Positions 43,257 to 50,904 of a DNA stretch of 64,000 nt are shown one piece after another. Below the pieces are notes generated by a model. That model searched no databases, was not told where the DNA came from, and was given only the letters and a program-made list of their open reading frames with translations. The stretch covers positions 1 to 64,000 of the IMG/VR virus record IMGVR_UViG_3300025121_000030. The stretch is one strand, 5' to 3'. Position numbers and translations under genes: made by a program. The DNA comes from a virus. Position 1 is the stretch's first letter, and every line of letters starts with the position of its first letter.

Positions 43257-44579
43257 ATGGGATTGATAAATGAAACAGTGTTAGTTAAGATGAATGGGGT
43301 AAATACAAAACATTATGAAAATTTAGGATATATAATTCCGAAGAAAAAACATTCTCAACGAAAAAATATTTTAGTATATGATACTACAAACCCCATATTG
43401 GTAAAAATTGAAGATTTATTAGATAATAGTCATGCTTTAGTAAATATTGAATGTGATGATTGTGGGAGAAAAATAGAAAATGTTATATGGCAAGCATATA
43501 AAAGATATGTTGGAGAAAATGGTGTATATTATTGTCAAAAATGTGCCAATAAATTATTTAGAAGACCAACATATAAAAAAACTAAATTAAAAAACAGCAA
43601 ATCTTTTGAGCAATGGTGTATTGAAAATAATAAACAGGATATTCTTTTACGTTGGGATTATGAATTAAATGATTGCAAGCACAGTGAAATTACATATGGG
43701 GTGGATAAAAAATATTATTTTAAATGCCCAATGGGAATACATAAAAGCGAATTAAAACAAATTAATTGTTTAACAAGTGGACAAGAAGGAAGTATGGATT
43801 GTAAACTATGTAATTCCTTTGCTCAATGGGGAATTGATAATTTAGGCGTTGATTTCTTCGAGAAGTATTGGGATTGTGAGAAAAATACAATTAATCCTTG
43901 GGATATAAGTAAATGTAATAATACAAGAAAAGTTTGGATAAGATGTCAAGAAAAAAAATATCATAATAATTATGATATAAGTTGTTATCGATTTATTATG
44001 GGTGACAGATGTTCTTATTGTAGTAAACGTGGAGGCAAGGTACATTCATTAGATAGCTTAGGTACATTATTTCCAAAATCTTTAGAATTATGGTCTGATA
44101 AAAATAAAAAATCGCCATATGAGTATGCACCTAAAAGTGATAAAGAAGTATATTGGAAATGTCCTAATGGAAAACATGATGATTATATTAGAGATATTTG
44201 TAATTCTAATAAATGTGATTTTAGATGCCCAGAGTGTGCATATTCCAAAGGTGAAGAAAGAATTAGTAATTATTTTATAAATAAAAATATAAACTATATT
44301 CCACAAAAAGAATTTGATGGTTTAGTTGGATTAAACAATGGTTTATTATCTTATGATTTTTATTTACCAGAATATGGTCTTATAGAATATCAAGGCGAAC
44401 AACATGAGAGATATATAAAAGGTTTCCATAAGTCAAAAAAGGATTTTGAAAAACAATTAGAGCATGATAGAAGAAAAAGACAATATTGTGTTGATAACAA
44501 TATAAAATTATTAGAAATTTGGTATTATGACTTTGACAACATCGAATCTATTCTTCAAAGAGAATTAAATTTACAATAA
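43257..44579 (+). CDS. Homing endonuclease, zinc-ribbon plus PD-(D/E)xK/VSR-like
   Basis: The N-terminal domain (VKMNGVNTKHYENLGYIIP, CDDCGRK, YYCQKC) is shared with the proteins at 34601 and 63863. Additional zinc pairs follow (CPMG/CKLC, CSYC, CPNG/CPEC). The nuclease core is near the C-terminus (residues 370-430): YDFYLPEYGLIEYQGEQHE, DRRKRQYC and LLEIWYYD. It is a free-standing mobile gene between neck genes and the 44595 gene. AGGAGG precedes the ATG; the folded leader is not evident here. Confidence 0.75.
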   Translation: MGLINETVLVKMNGVNTKHYENLGYIIPKKKHSQRKNILVYDTTNPILVKIEDLLDNSHALVNIECDDCGRKIENVIWQAYKRYVGENGVYYCQKCANKLFRRPTYKKTKLKNSKSFEQWCIENNKQDILLRWDYELNDCKHSEITYGVDKKYYFKCPMGIHKSELKQINCLTSGQEGSMDCKLCNSFAQWGIDNLGVDFFEKYWDCEKNTINPWDISKCNNTRKVWIRCQEKKYHNNYDISCYRFIMGDRCSYCSKRGGKVHSLDSLGTLFPKSLELWSDKNKKSPYEYAPKSDKEVYWKCPNGKHDDYIRDICNSNKCDFRCPECAYSKGEERISNYFINKNINYIPQKEFDGLVGLNNGLLSYDFYLPEYGLIEYQGEQHERYIKGFHKSKKDFEKQLEHDRRKRQYCVDNNIKLLEIWYYDFDNIESILQRELNLQ

Positions 44580-44594
44580 AAGGAGGCGATTAAT

Positions 44595-45083
44595 ATTGCC
44601 AATAGATTTGAAGACCTTAGCATCAACAAAATAAAATTAATGGAAGCAATTTATAACAATGATAATATAACTAAAGCTTTATTATATCGAAAAGATACGT
44701 CTAGTTTTCTTGATAGAGTTATACCACCAGAATTTGATCGTACATCACTCCTTTATTCTCAGATATGGCCTTGGAAATATATTCCTCAGATAACCGATGA
44801 AGCAAATATACATATCACCAGTAATTTTGTTTTCAAACCTCATGATAATATGTATAAAGTTTCAAACTTTTATTTATATGTTATTTCTCACAAATCGCTA
44901 ATGAGTTGTGATCAAGGACTTGTAAATGACTTCATCATATCGGAAATGGATAAGATTTTTAACCAAACCCGTTTGGTGGGTATAGGACGAGTTCAGTTTG
45001 AGGGCATGTATGAATTTACTACAGATAATTCATCAACTTTTTTGGGGAGTTGCATTGAATTTAAAACTTACGAGTTCAATTAG
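44595..45083 (+). CDS. Probable neck/tail-completion protein with AUU start
   Basis: The first ATG in frame (44640) has no ribosome site. The frame upstream adds ANRFEDLSINKIKLM to an ATT at 44595, nine bases after AGGAGG; the overlapping TTG is in another frame that stops soon. The 162-aa product contains DRVIPPEFDRTSLLYSQIWPWKYIP and a beta-rich C-terminus. By position between head-closure and tail-tube genes it may be a neck or tail-terminator protein. Confidence 0.6.
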   Translation: MANRFEDLSINKIKLMEAIYNNDNITKALLYRKDTSSFLDRVIPPEFDRTSLLYSQIWPWKYIPQITDEANIHITSNFVFKPHDNMYKVSNFYLYVISHKSLMSCDQGLVNDFIISEMDKIFNQTRLVGIGRVQFEGMYEFTTDNSSTFLGSCIEFKTYEFN

Positions 45084-45141
45084 CCAATTAATTCAATTAA
45101 TCTTAACAAAATTAAAATCAATTAATCGAGGTGAAAACAAA

Positions 45142-45942
45142 ATTGCAAACAATACTAACAACAAAATTAACGACAAAGACTTAAACTTACGTTTACTAGG
45201 AAATTTACCAATAGAAATTAAAGATGTTGGTAAAATATATTCTCCAAAGTTAATTGAAATTGCTGAAATTGGTGAATTAGAATATAATAATTATCTTGGT
45301 CTAATAAGTTTAGATAAAGATTATTTTAAAAAAAATAACAATTTAAATAATGAGTTATCTTTTGAAGAAAGAGAAGAATTTGAAAAAGAAATAAATAAAC
45401 TAAGTATTTTTCAGTTTATTTATATTAGTTTATATCAAAATATTCATTTGAGACAAAGTTATTTGGATGCTTTGTCTTTTTTCTTTAAAGAGAAAGTTTA
45501 TTTTTATGAGAATGGATTTTTACACATTGATACGATTGACAAAGATAAAATTATTTCTGATAATAATTTTGATTTAATAATTGAAACAATAAAAAAATCA
45601 AATTGCTTAAAAACAAACAATGAAGATGATGATTATAATCCAGCAAATGACAAGGCAAAAGAAATTGCTGATAAAATAAGAAAATCAAGAGAGAAAGTTA
45701 ATAAATTAAAAGCAAAAAATAATGAATCACTTGATTTATTTGATATAATTTCTGCTTTTTCTACTTATCAGAAAATAGATTTAGATAGGGTTTATGAAAT
45801 GACAATATTTAGATTTTATGATCAGTTTAAGCGAATGCAAAAAATTAATGAATATGACATTAGTATTCAAAGTTTATTACATGGAGCAGATCCTAAAAAA
45901 GTTGAGATTAAGAATTTTGTTTGTAGGTTGGGGAATGATTGA
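45142..45942 (+). CDS. Hypothetical tail-assembly protein with AUU start
   Basis: No canonical start lies near the beginning of this frame. ATT 45142 is preceded by GAGGTG at eight bases and would give MANNTNNKIND, so AUU initiation is proposed. The 266-aa protein is helical and acidic, with FEEREEFEKEINKLSIFQF near residue 75 and a C-terminal helical region (DLFDIISAFSTYQKIDLDRV). It precedes the tail-tube gene, where tail-assembly factors are often encoded. Function is unproven. Confidence 0.6.
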   Translation: MANNTNNKINDKDLNLRLLGNLPIEIKDVGKIYSPKLIEIAEIGELEYNNYLGLISLDKDYFKKNNNLNNELSFEEREEFEKEINKLSIFQFIYISLYQNIHLRQSYLDALSFFFKEKVYFYENGFLHIDTIDKDKIISDNNFDLIIETIKKSNCLKTNNEDDDYNPANDKAKEIADKIRKSREKVNKLKAKNNESLDLFDIISAFSTYQKIDLDRVYEMTIFRFYDQFKRMQKINEYDISIQSLLHGADPKKVEIKNFVCRLGND

Positions 45943-45987
45943 GATAATTTTGGTTGGTTTAAGTTAATATTTTCATTAATATTAATA

Positions 45988-46016
45988 GTAGCTATCTTTT
46001 TAGGTAGTGATTTTTT
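45988..46016 (+). terminator. Weak hairpin with T-run
   Basis: GCTATC and GGTAGT (with a G-U pair) flank a T-rich loop and are followed by six T. It separates the 45142 gene from the tail-tube gene. Confidence 0.45.
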
Positions 46017-46057
46017 AATTATATAAAACAAAGAAAAAATAAAAAGGAGTGATTATT

Positions 46058-46756
46058 TTGTCAAGATACGGTATTCGGGAAATTGCAAATGTAGTATTTA
46101 GAGATATTACTACTTTAAAACCTGTGCTTTATTTGGAGACATTAAAAACTAGTTCGACAGAAGTAACAGCAGATGCGGTATATGCTCGTGGAGGAGCTGG
46201 AAATCCCAAACGCCTCATGTGGGAATCTAACAAAGAAGTAAAATTTAATATGTCCGATGCTCTTATTTCTGCTCAAAGTTTTGCAATTTTGTCAGGAACA
46301 GCAGTAGTTACAAAACAAGTAAAAGTACATAAAAAGGAAGTTTTGACTTTAAATTCTTCTTTACAAGTTACTTTGACTCAAACACCAGTTATTGATGCAA
46401 CTAATCCAATGTTTGTATTTATAACTGAAAGTGGTGACACATCTGCTATTGGAACCACAGTACCTAGTAATGCTACAAATGGTTATCAATTAGCAACTCC
46501 TACAATTACATTTGCTGGAACTGTAGGCGGTCATCTTATGGCAGTAGGGGATGTAGTAATTGTAGATTATTATTATAATTCTGCTACTACAGCAAAAGAA
46601 TTTGTAATTGATAGCGGTAAATTTAGCGGTTACTTTAGAATTGAGGCCGATTGTCTCTGGAGAAGAGAATCCGATGGTGTAGACTTACCAGCTAAATTTA
46701 TCATGCCCAGATCGAAGATGGCTTCAAACTTTACTATTACGATGGCTAGTGAGGGT
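46058..46756 (+). CDS. Tail tube protein, exon 1
   Basis: Residues 1-233 resemble a phage major tail (tube) protein: GNPKRLMWESNKEVKFNMSDALISAQSFAIL is a pattern common in such proteins, and the rest is beta-rich. The frame ends in a stop 9 codons into the intron (46783); joining exon 2 gives a better C-terminus (TMASEGDPSVFDFVAE). TTG 46058 has AAAGGAG at a good spacing, unlike GTG 46049. Confidence 0.72.
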
Positions 46757-47088
46757 AAGAAGGATTGCCCCCTTGTAGCGTGAGTTACAAGTAAACATCG
46801 AGCAAAATCGGTGAAAGGTGAGATATGGACTTAATACATATGTTTTTAAGTTCTCCCAATACCGAGGTAAAGCACATTTTAAAATATGTGGCTTACCGTA
46901 ACGCATAGGAGATGAAACTTTATTAAATATTTAATAAAGAATATAATTCTCGTGTCTAAGACACTACTTAATTTATTAAGTACCACGAGTGCTCGACAAC
47001 TCTAAGAGTTGAAAATATATGCTGAACTTATAGGAATATGAACTATAAGAACTAGAGGATAAAAAGCTTCTAGGATAACAAATTTTTG
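46757..47088 (+). mobile_element. ORF-less group I-like intron
   Basis: Removing 46757-47088 joins GGT to GAC and yields a continuous tail-tube frame with a normal stop at 47169. The exon ends in U, and AGGGU can pair with the GCCCCCU segment in the intron. The intron ends in G. It is 332 nt, contains no endonuclease, and has several hairpins. Group I is the best reading, but core elements P3/P7 were not securely identified. Confidence 0.65.
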
Positions 47089-47169
47089 GACCCTTCTGTT
47101 TTTGACTTCGTAGCAGAATGTTTCCCAGATGCTTCCAATCAAATGGTAATTATTGATGTGATTGAGTAA
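47089..47169 (+). CDS. Tail tube protein, exon 2
   Basis: The 26-residue end DPSVFDFVAECFPDASNQ, then MVIIDVIE and TAA lacks its own start and is in frame only after intron removal. The spliced protein is about 259 aa. Confidence 0.7.
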   Translation, partial: DPSVFDFVAECFPDASNQMVIIDVIE

Positions 47170-47210
47170 GCAATAGTTAAATTAAATACAGTATAAAAAC
47201 AATTAATAAA

Positions 47211-47295
47211 TAAACAGGGATAGTTAAGAGTTGTGATTTTAATGATAAGAGTGTATCGCAACCTCTCTTCTCTGTTTATTTGTTTTTTGTTGCGA
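47211..47295 (+). ncRNA. Folded endonuclease leader RNA, copy B
   Basis: Outer stem: TAAACAGGGA (47211-47220) with TCTCTGTTTA (47269-47278), one G-U. Stem 2: TTAAGA (47224) with TTTTAA (47237). Stem 3: AAGAG (47247) with CTCTT (47265). Loop TCGCAAC (47256-47262) is complementary to GTTGCGA (47289-47295). The endonuclease gene follows at 47335. Confidence 0.65.
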
Positions 47296-47334
47296 AACAC
47301 TAGTTGTGAGGTGATTATTAATGAGTAATTATTA

Positions 47335-48498
47335 ATGAGTAATTATGTAAAAAGAGATCAAAATGAATATGATAATAATTTTAAAAACATTATTGAAAAA
47401 TATACTGATCCAAAATATTTAACAACAAAAGGGTTTAGTAGTATGTCTGAAATTTCATCCCATAGTTATACTGTAGTTTTTAAGACTAATTGGTATGATT
47501 TATTAAAAAAATATGGTGAATTTGACAGGCTTTATCAATATGTTAAAAATGAATTTATTGAGTTTGCAAAATTAACAAAAATTACAAGTTTAGATAAATT
47601 TGTTCAACAGCATACTTGTTTGACTAAAGATTTTTTAAGGTATATAGATAATAAATTATTTAAAGATGAATGTAAAGTTTCTAAAAAATACACAAAAGAA
47701 ATGTTGGAAGATAATTTTTCAGATGTAAGGAATAAATTAGGAAGAGTTCCAAATCATTCTGAGTTTATTAAAATGAGTAAAATACATCCAAAAACATATA
47801 GGCAATTTTTTAATTTGTCTGGTCAAGTATGGGAAGATATTTTAAGGTATTTTGTTTCTGAAGAAGAAATTAATGAGTTTAATACATATCAAGCAGAATA
47901 CAGAAAACAAATTGCTATTGCAGCTTCACAAAAGGAATATATTTATTCTAATGAAGAATTAGAGAAAGAATTAAAAATAATTTTTGATTATTATTACAAA
48001 GAATTTAATGTATATCCTAGTAGAAGACTATTTAATAAGATATCTAAATTCCATGATTTACTATATCGTGAAAGATTTAATATGAAATGGTCAGAAGTAT
48101 GTAAAATGTATGGATATGAAATAGATACAAATAACAGCAAGTCAGAGAAAATATTTTTACAATTGGTTGATGAATTATTAAAAAGTAAGAATAAAACACA
48201 GAAAACCTTTGATTGGTTAAGAAATGAAGCAGGAAACAAATTAAAAATAGATGGATTCTATCAAGATTATAATCTTGCAATAGAGTTTGATGGTGTTCAT
48301 CATAGGAAGCCAGTGGCAAATTATGGTGGTATGGAGAGATACTTAAAGCAAGTTGCTAATGACAAAATAAAAGATGATTTAATTCCACAACATGGATTAA
48401 AATTAATTCGTATTGACAGTCGTGAATCTTGGCATGACAAAGATTATCTTAAACAAAGATTAATAGATGCTGGAATAGAGATTCCACAAATAGCATAA
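47335..48498 (+). CDS. Homing endonuclease, VSR/PD-(D/E)xK-like
   Basis: The nuclease core is C-terminal (residues 305-385): KIDGFYQDYNLAIEFDGVHH, a conserved Asp/Lys pair (NDKIKDDLI) and LKLIRIDSRE. The N-terminal 290 residues contain two similar helical blocks (NFSDVRNKLGRVPNHSEF and the DYYYKEFNVYPSRRLF region), likely DNA-binding repeats. The ATG follows a tandemly duplicated ATGAGTAATTATTA, so an upstream ATG 47321 encodes only MSNY before a stop. A leader RNA lies upstream. Free-standing between tail genes. Confidence 0.75.
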   Translation: MSNYVKRDQNEYDNNFKNIIEKYTDPKYLTTKGFSSMSEISSHSYTVVFKTNWYDLLKKYGEFDRLYQYVKNEFIEFAKLTKITSLDKFVQQHTCLTKDFLRYIDNKLFKDECKVSKKYTKEMLEDNFSDVRNKLGRVPNHSEFIKMSKIHPKTYRQFFNLSGQVWEDILRYFVSEEEINEFNTYQAEYRKQIAIAASQKEYIYSNEELEKELKIIFDYYYKEFNVYPSRRLFNKISKFHDLLYRERFNMKWSEVCKMYGYEIDTNNSKSEKIFLQLVDELLKSKNKTQKTFDWLRNEAGNKLKIDGFYQDYNLAIEFDGVHHRKPVANYGGMERYLKQVANDKIKDDLIPQHGLKLIRIDSRESWHDKDYLKQRLIDAGIEIPQIA

Positions 48499-48519
48499 TT
48501 AAAAAAAAGAGGTGACAAT

Positions 48520-48738
48520 GTGGCATTAACTGATGAAAAGGATATAAAAATTGACATAAAAAAAGAGGAAGCAAAGACATCAAAAAAAGGCAAATTTGAC
48601 ATTATAGAAGCATTTGAAAATAGTGCCTATGTACTTATTGATGGTCAAGTAAGAGTAGTTGACAAAAAAGTAAAAAAAGGTCAGAAGAAAATTGAGCTAG
48701 AATATGAAATAATTGATGGTGATTATAAGTTCAAATAA
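48520..48738 (+). CDS. Small basic hypothetical protein, 72 aa
   Basis: Lys- and Glu-rich, with EAFENSAYVLIDGQVRVVDKKV and a predicted beta end (KIELEYEIIDGDYKF). GTG start with AGAGGTG upstream. It lies between the mobile gene and two terminators in the tail cluster. Function unknown; perhaps a tail-assembly or virion accessory protein. Confidence 0.6.
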   Translation: MALTDEKDIKIDIKKEEAKTSKKGKFDIIEAFENSAYVLIDGQVRVVDKKVKKGQKKIELEYEIIDGDYKFK

Positions 48739-48750
48739 TAATAATAAAAC

Positions 48751-48825
48751 AAAAATAAGGAGAAAGGCAAAAGGGAAGCTAAATAAAGGCTTGTTCAAAA
48801 GCCTTTTCTCCTTATTTTTTGCTGT
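48751..48825 (+). terminator. Terminator with competing hairpins
   Basis: AAAAATAAGGAGAAAGGC (48751-48768) pairs with GCCTTTTCTCCTTATTTT (48801-48818), followed by T. Inside, AAAGGCTT pairs with AAGCCTTT using the same 3' strand, so two folds exclude each other. A terminator/antiterminator switch is possible. Confidence 0.65.
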
Positions 48826-48905
48826 TTTAATATTAAAAAATTAACCAAATAATACTAAAAGCTAAAGTAAAAATAAAAATTATTAGTTAAATACTGAGAT
48901 AATTT

Positions 48906-48930
48906 AGGAGAAAATAATTTTCTCCTTTTT
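48906..48930 (+). terminator. Intrinsic terminator
   Basis: AGGAGAAAAT and ATTTTCTCCT flank one base and are followed by TTTT. It lies about 85 bases downstream of the preceding terminator-like hairpin. Confidence 0.75.
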
Positions 48931-48963
48931 ATAATATTAAAAATTGAAAGGAATGATTATAAA

Positions 48964-49413
48964 ATGGCACATTTAAATTTACACAAGGCCAGCGACAATT
49001 CAATAATTTCAACAACCGGAACTTTAACAAATGCTGTAGAATTTACATTAAGAGCAGATTTGAGTGAAACAGGGGAAATTAGATTATATGCAATGACAGA
49101 CTTTGGATATGAGACAACTAGTACAGTGATATCATTTGTAGACAGTGAATTTAGGAAAGATCCTGGTGAAGCTATTAGAGCTAAAGATGGTGGAGACGGA
49201 ATTGCAACTACTAGTAGTTGGGCGTTAGCTCCAGATGTAGCAGGAGTAGCTGGAACTTACGGTGCTTATGGTGCATCGTTGTCATTAGGTCTAGTAGGTA
49301 ACGACACTGGGAAAGTTTTCTTCTGGAGTAAAGCTAAGGCTGAAACGACAGAAGAGGCAATTCAGGATGTAAGTTGTGCAATCAAAGCAGAAGGAATTGA
49401 AAGAGCTACCTAA
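48964..49413 (+). CDS. Virion beta-sandwich protein, paralogue 1
   Basis: A Thr/Ser/Gly-rich 149-aa protein. The C-terminal part (SWALAPDVAGVAGTYGASL-like, then GKVFFWSKAKAETTEE) parallels the end of the proteins at 55062, 57550 and 59652 (WQLA... PLD... IFWxRAKAxS). It is probably an immunoglobulin-like or beta-sandwich tail appendage or fibre component. AAAGGAATG lies upstream; the ATG is clear. The N-terminal half is more divergent than in the other paralogues. Confidence 0.6.
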   Translation: MAHLNLHKASDNSIISTTGTLTNAVEFTLRADLSETGEIRLYAMTDFGYETTSTVISFVDSEFRKDPGEAIRAKDGGDGIATTSSWALAPDVAGVAGTYGAYGASLSLGLVGNDTGKVFFWSKAKAETTEEAIQDVSCAIKAEGIERAT

Positions 49414-49440
49414 ACTAGCTTAGAAAGGTAGGTAGCTCAT

Positions 49441-50868
49441 ATGGCAATAAATTACTATGTTTCAGTTCAAAGAGGGTCAGATTCTAATGATGGACTATCA
49501 CAGACATCCCCATTTCTCACAATTAGTAAAGCAGTAACTATGGTAACAGCAGGGTCTATAGTATATATAGGATCTGGTTGCTATAAAGAAAGAATAACAC
49601 TTCAAACAGCAGGAAGTACGTTTTCTAAGATATATTGGATGCCAGATTTTGATTCTAAATATTTAACAGATGATAAATCTGGCATTATTAGAATAACTGG
49701 ATGCGACGAAAATGAACAACCAACAAGTGGAATTGTTTGGAATTTTAATGGTAAAAATTATAACTATATTGGTAATACAAAAACGTATGGTAGAGTTTAT
49801 ATAGATGGTTCTAGTGATAATTATGCTTTATATATGGGAGGTACTACCACAACATATGGGTATGGAGTTGTTGCTACTAGTTACAATGGAATATATAGTG
49901 GACACTGTGAAAATTGTATTTCGATGGTTGCTAATATAGGATTTAGTAGTAATATTAATTATGATTGCATCTCAATAAGTGGAAATATTGGATTTAATTT
50001 AGGATTTAATATGAACTGCATTTCCATGAGTGGAAACTATGGGTTTTTTGGGAGTCCAAGAACAGATATAAATTCTACTGCTATCGGATGTATGAATGGG
50101 TTTTATACTGATAATGCAGTATCAACTAGCACGAATTGTTTATCGTTAAATAGTCAATATGGTTTTAATATGAATAGCTTGTCAACACTTAATTATTGTC
50201 GCGCAATAAATTGTATAACTGGGTTTTATGGAACATCAACTACAAATGTGTTAAATACCTCTACATGTAGTGCTATTTATTGTAGTGGTAAGCAAAGAAC
50301 TACAGGATTTCCTACTCCAGTGGATTATTATGAAACAGTTGAAGTTTCAAATGCAAAACATTATTCCTATTATCCAGTAGATTTAATTAAAGCACTTATG
50401 CCTATATTAGAATTTAATTATACTGGTGGAAGCAATTTAGGGGTAGGGTACAGTTTTTATGATATTATGGGAAATGGAAGAGCGTTGATTGATGGTATAT
50501 GTCATTATGGTGCTCATGAATTTTCTAGAGTTAGTATGGATTTTAATAATTATCATACTTATGTTCCATCTATAAAAGTTGAAAGAGCAGGAATGCAAAA
50601 ATTTACTTTTTTTACTAATGGAGGAGAAGAATTTAGAAAGTCTGTATGGGTTAAATGGATAAACGTTGCTGATGCAAACAAACCTAGAATAACAGTTAAA
50701 AGTACAGGTTATTTTGTTCCAATAACAGTTACAGCTACGTCTGATGGTACAAATTGGGAATATTTATTAATAACTGCTACTCCAACTGGTGATTGTGAGG
50801 TAGAATTATATTTATATGCGGTAGACACAGGAGAAAATGCAGTAGTATATTTTAGTGATTTAAATTAA
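49441..50868 (+). CDS. Tail appendage with parallel beta-helix
   Basis: Residues 1-30 (YYVSVQRGSDSNDGLSQTSP, FLTISKAVTMV) are typical of the DUF1565/pectate-lyase-like beta-helix start. Repeated short Gly/Asn/Cys strands (SGNIGFNLGF, SMSGNYGFFGS) continue to about residue 300. The C-terminal 150 residues form a carbohydrate-binding-like beta domain. Such proteins are tailspikes or neck appendages that bind or cleave surface glycans. No catalytic residues are certain. The ATG has AAAGGTAGG upstream. Confidence 0.75.
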   Translation: MAINYYVSVQRGSDSNDGLSQTSPFLTISKAVTMVTAGSIVYIGSGCYKERITLQTAGSTFSKIYWMPDFDSKYLTDDKSGIIRITGCDENEQPTSGIVWNFNGKNYNYIGNTKTYGRVYIDGSSDNYALYMGGTTTTYGYGVVATSYNGIYSGHCENCISMVANIGFSSNINYDCISISGNIGFNLGFNMNCISMSGNYGFFGSPRTDINSTAIGCMNGFYTDNAVSTSTNCLSLNSQYGFNMNSLSTLNYCRAINCITGFYGTSTTNVLNTSTCSAIYCSGKQRTTGFPTPVDYYETVEVSNAKHYSYYPVDLIKALMPILEFNYTGGSNLGVGYSFYDIMGNGRALIDGICHYGAHEFSRVSMDFNNYHTYVPSIKVERAGMQKFTFFTNGGEEFRKSVWVKWINVADANKPRITVKSTGYFVPITVTATSDGTNWEYLLITATPTGDCEVELYLYAVDTGENAVVYFSDLN

Positions 50869-50904
50869 TTTAGAGATATTAATTTTAAGGCGGTGATGGC
50901 AGAT

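Noticed and set aside
46757-46783. Natural C-terminus of the tail-tube frame (KKDCPLVA)
   Set aside because: The downstream in-frame exon gives a better continuation and the segment follows intron rules.
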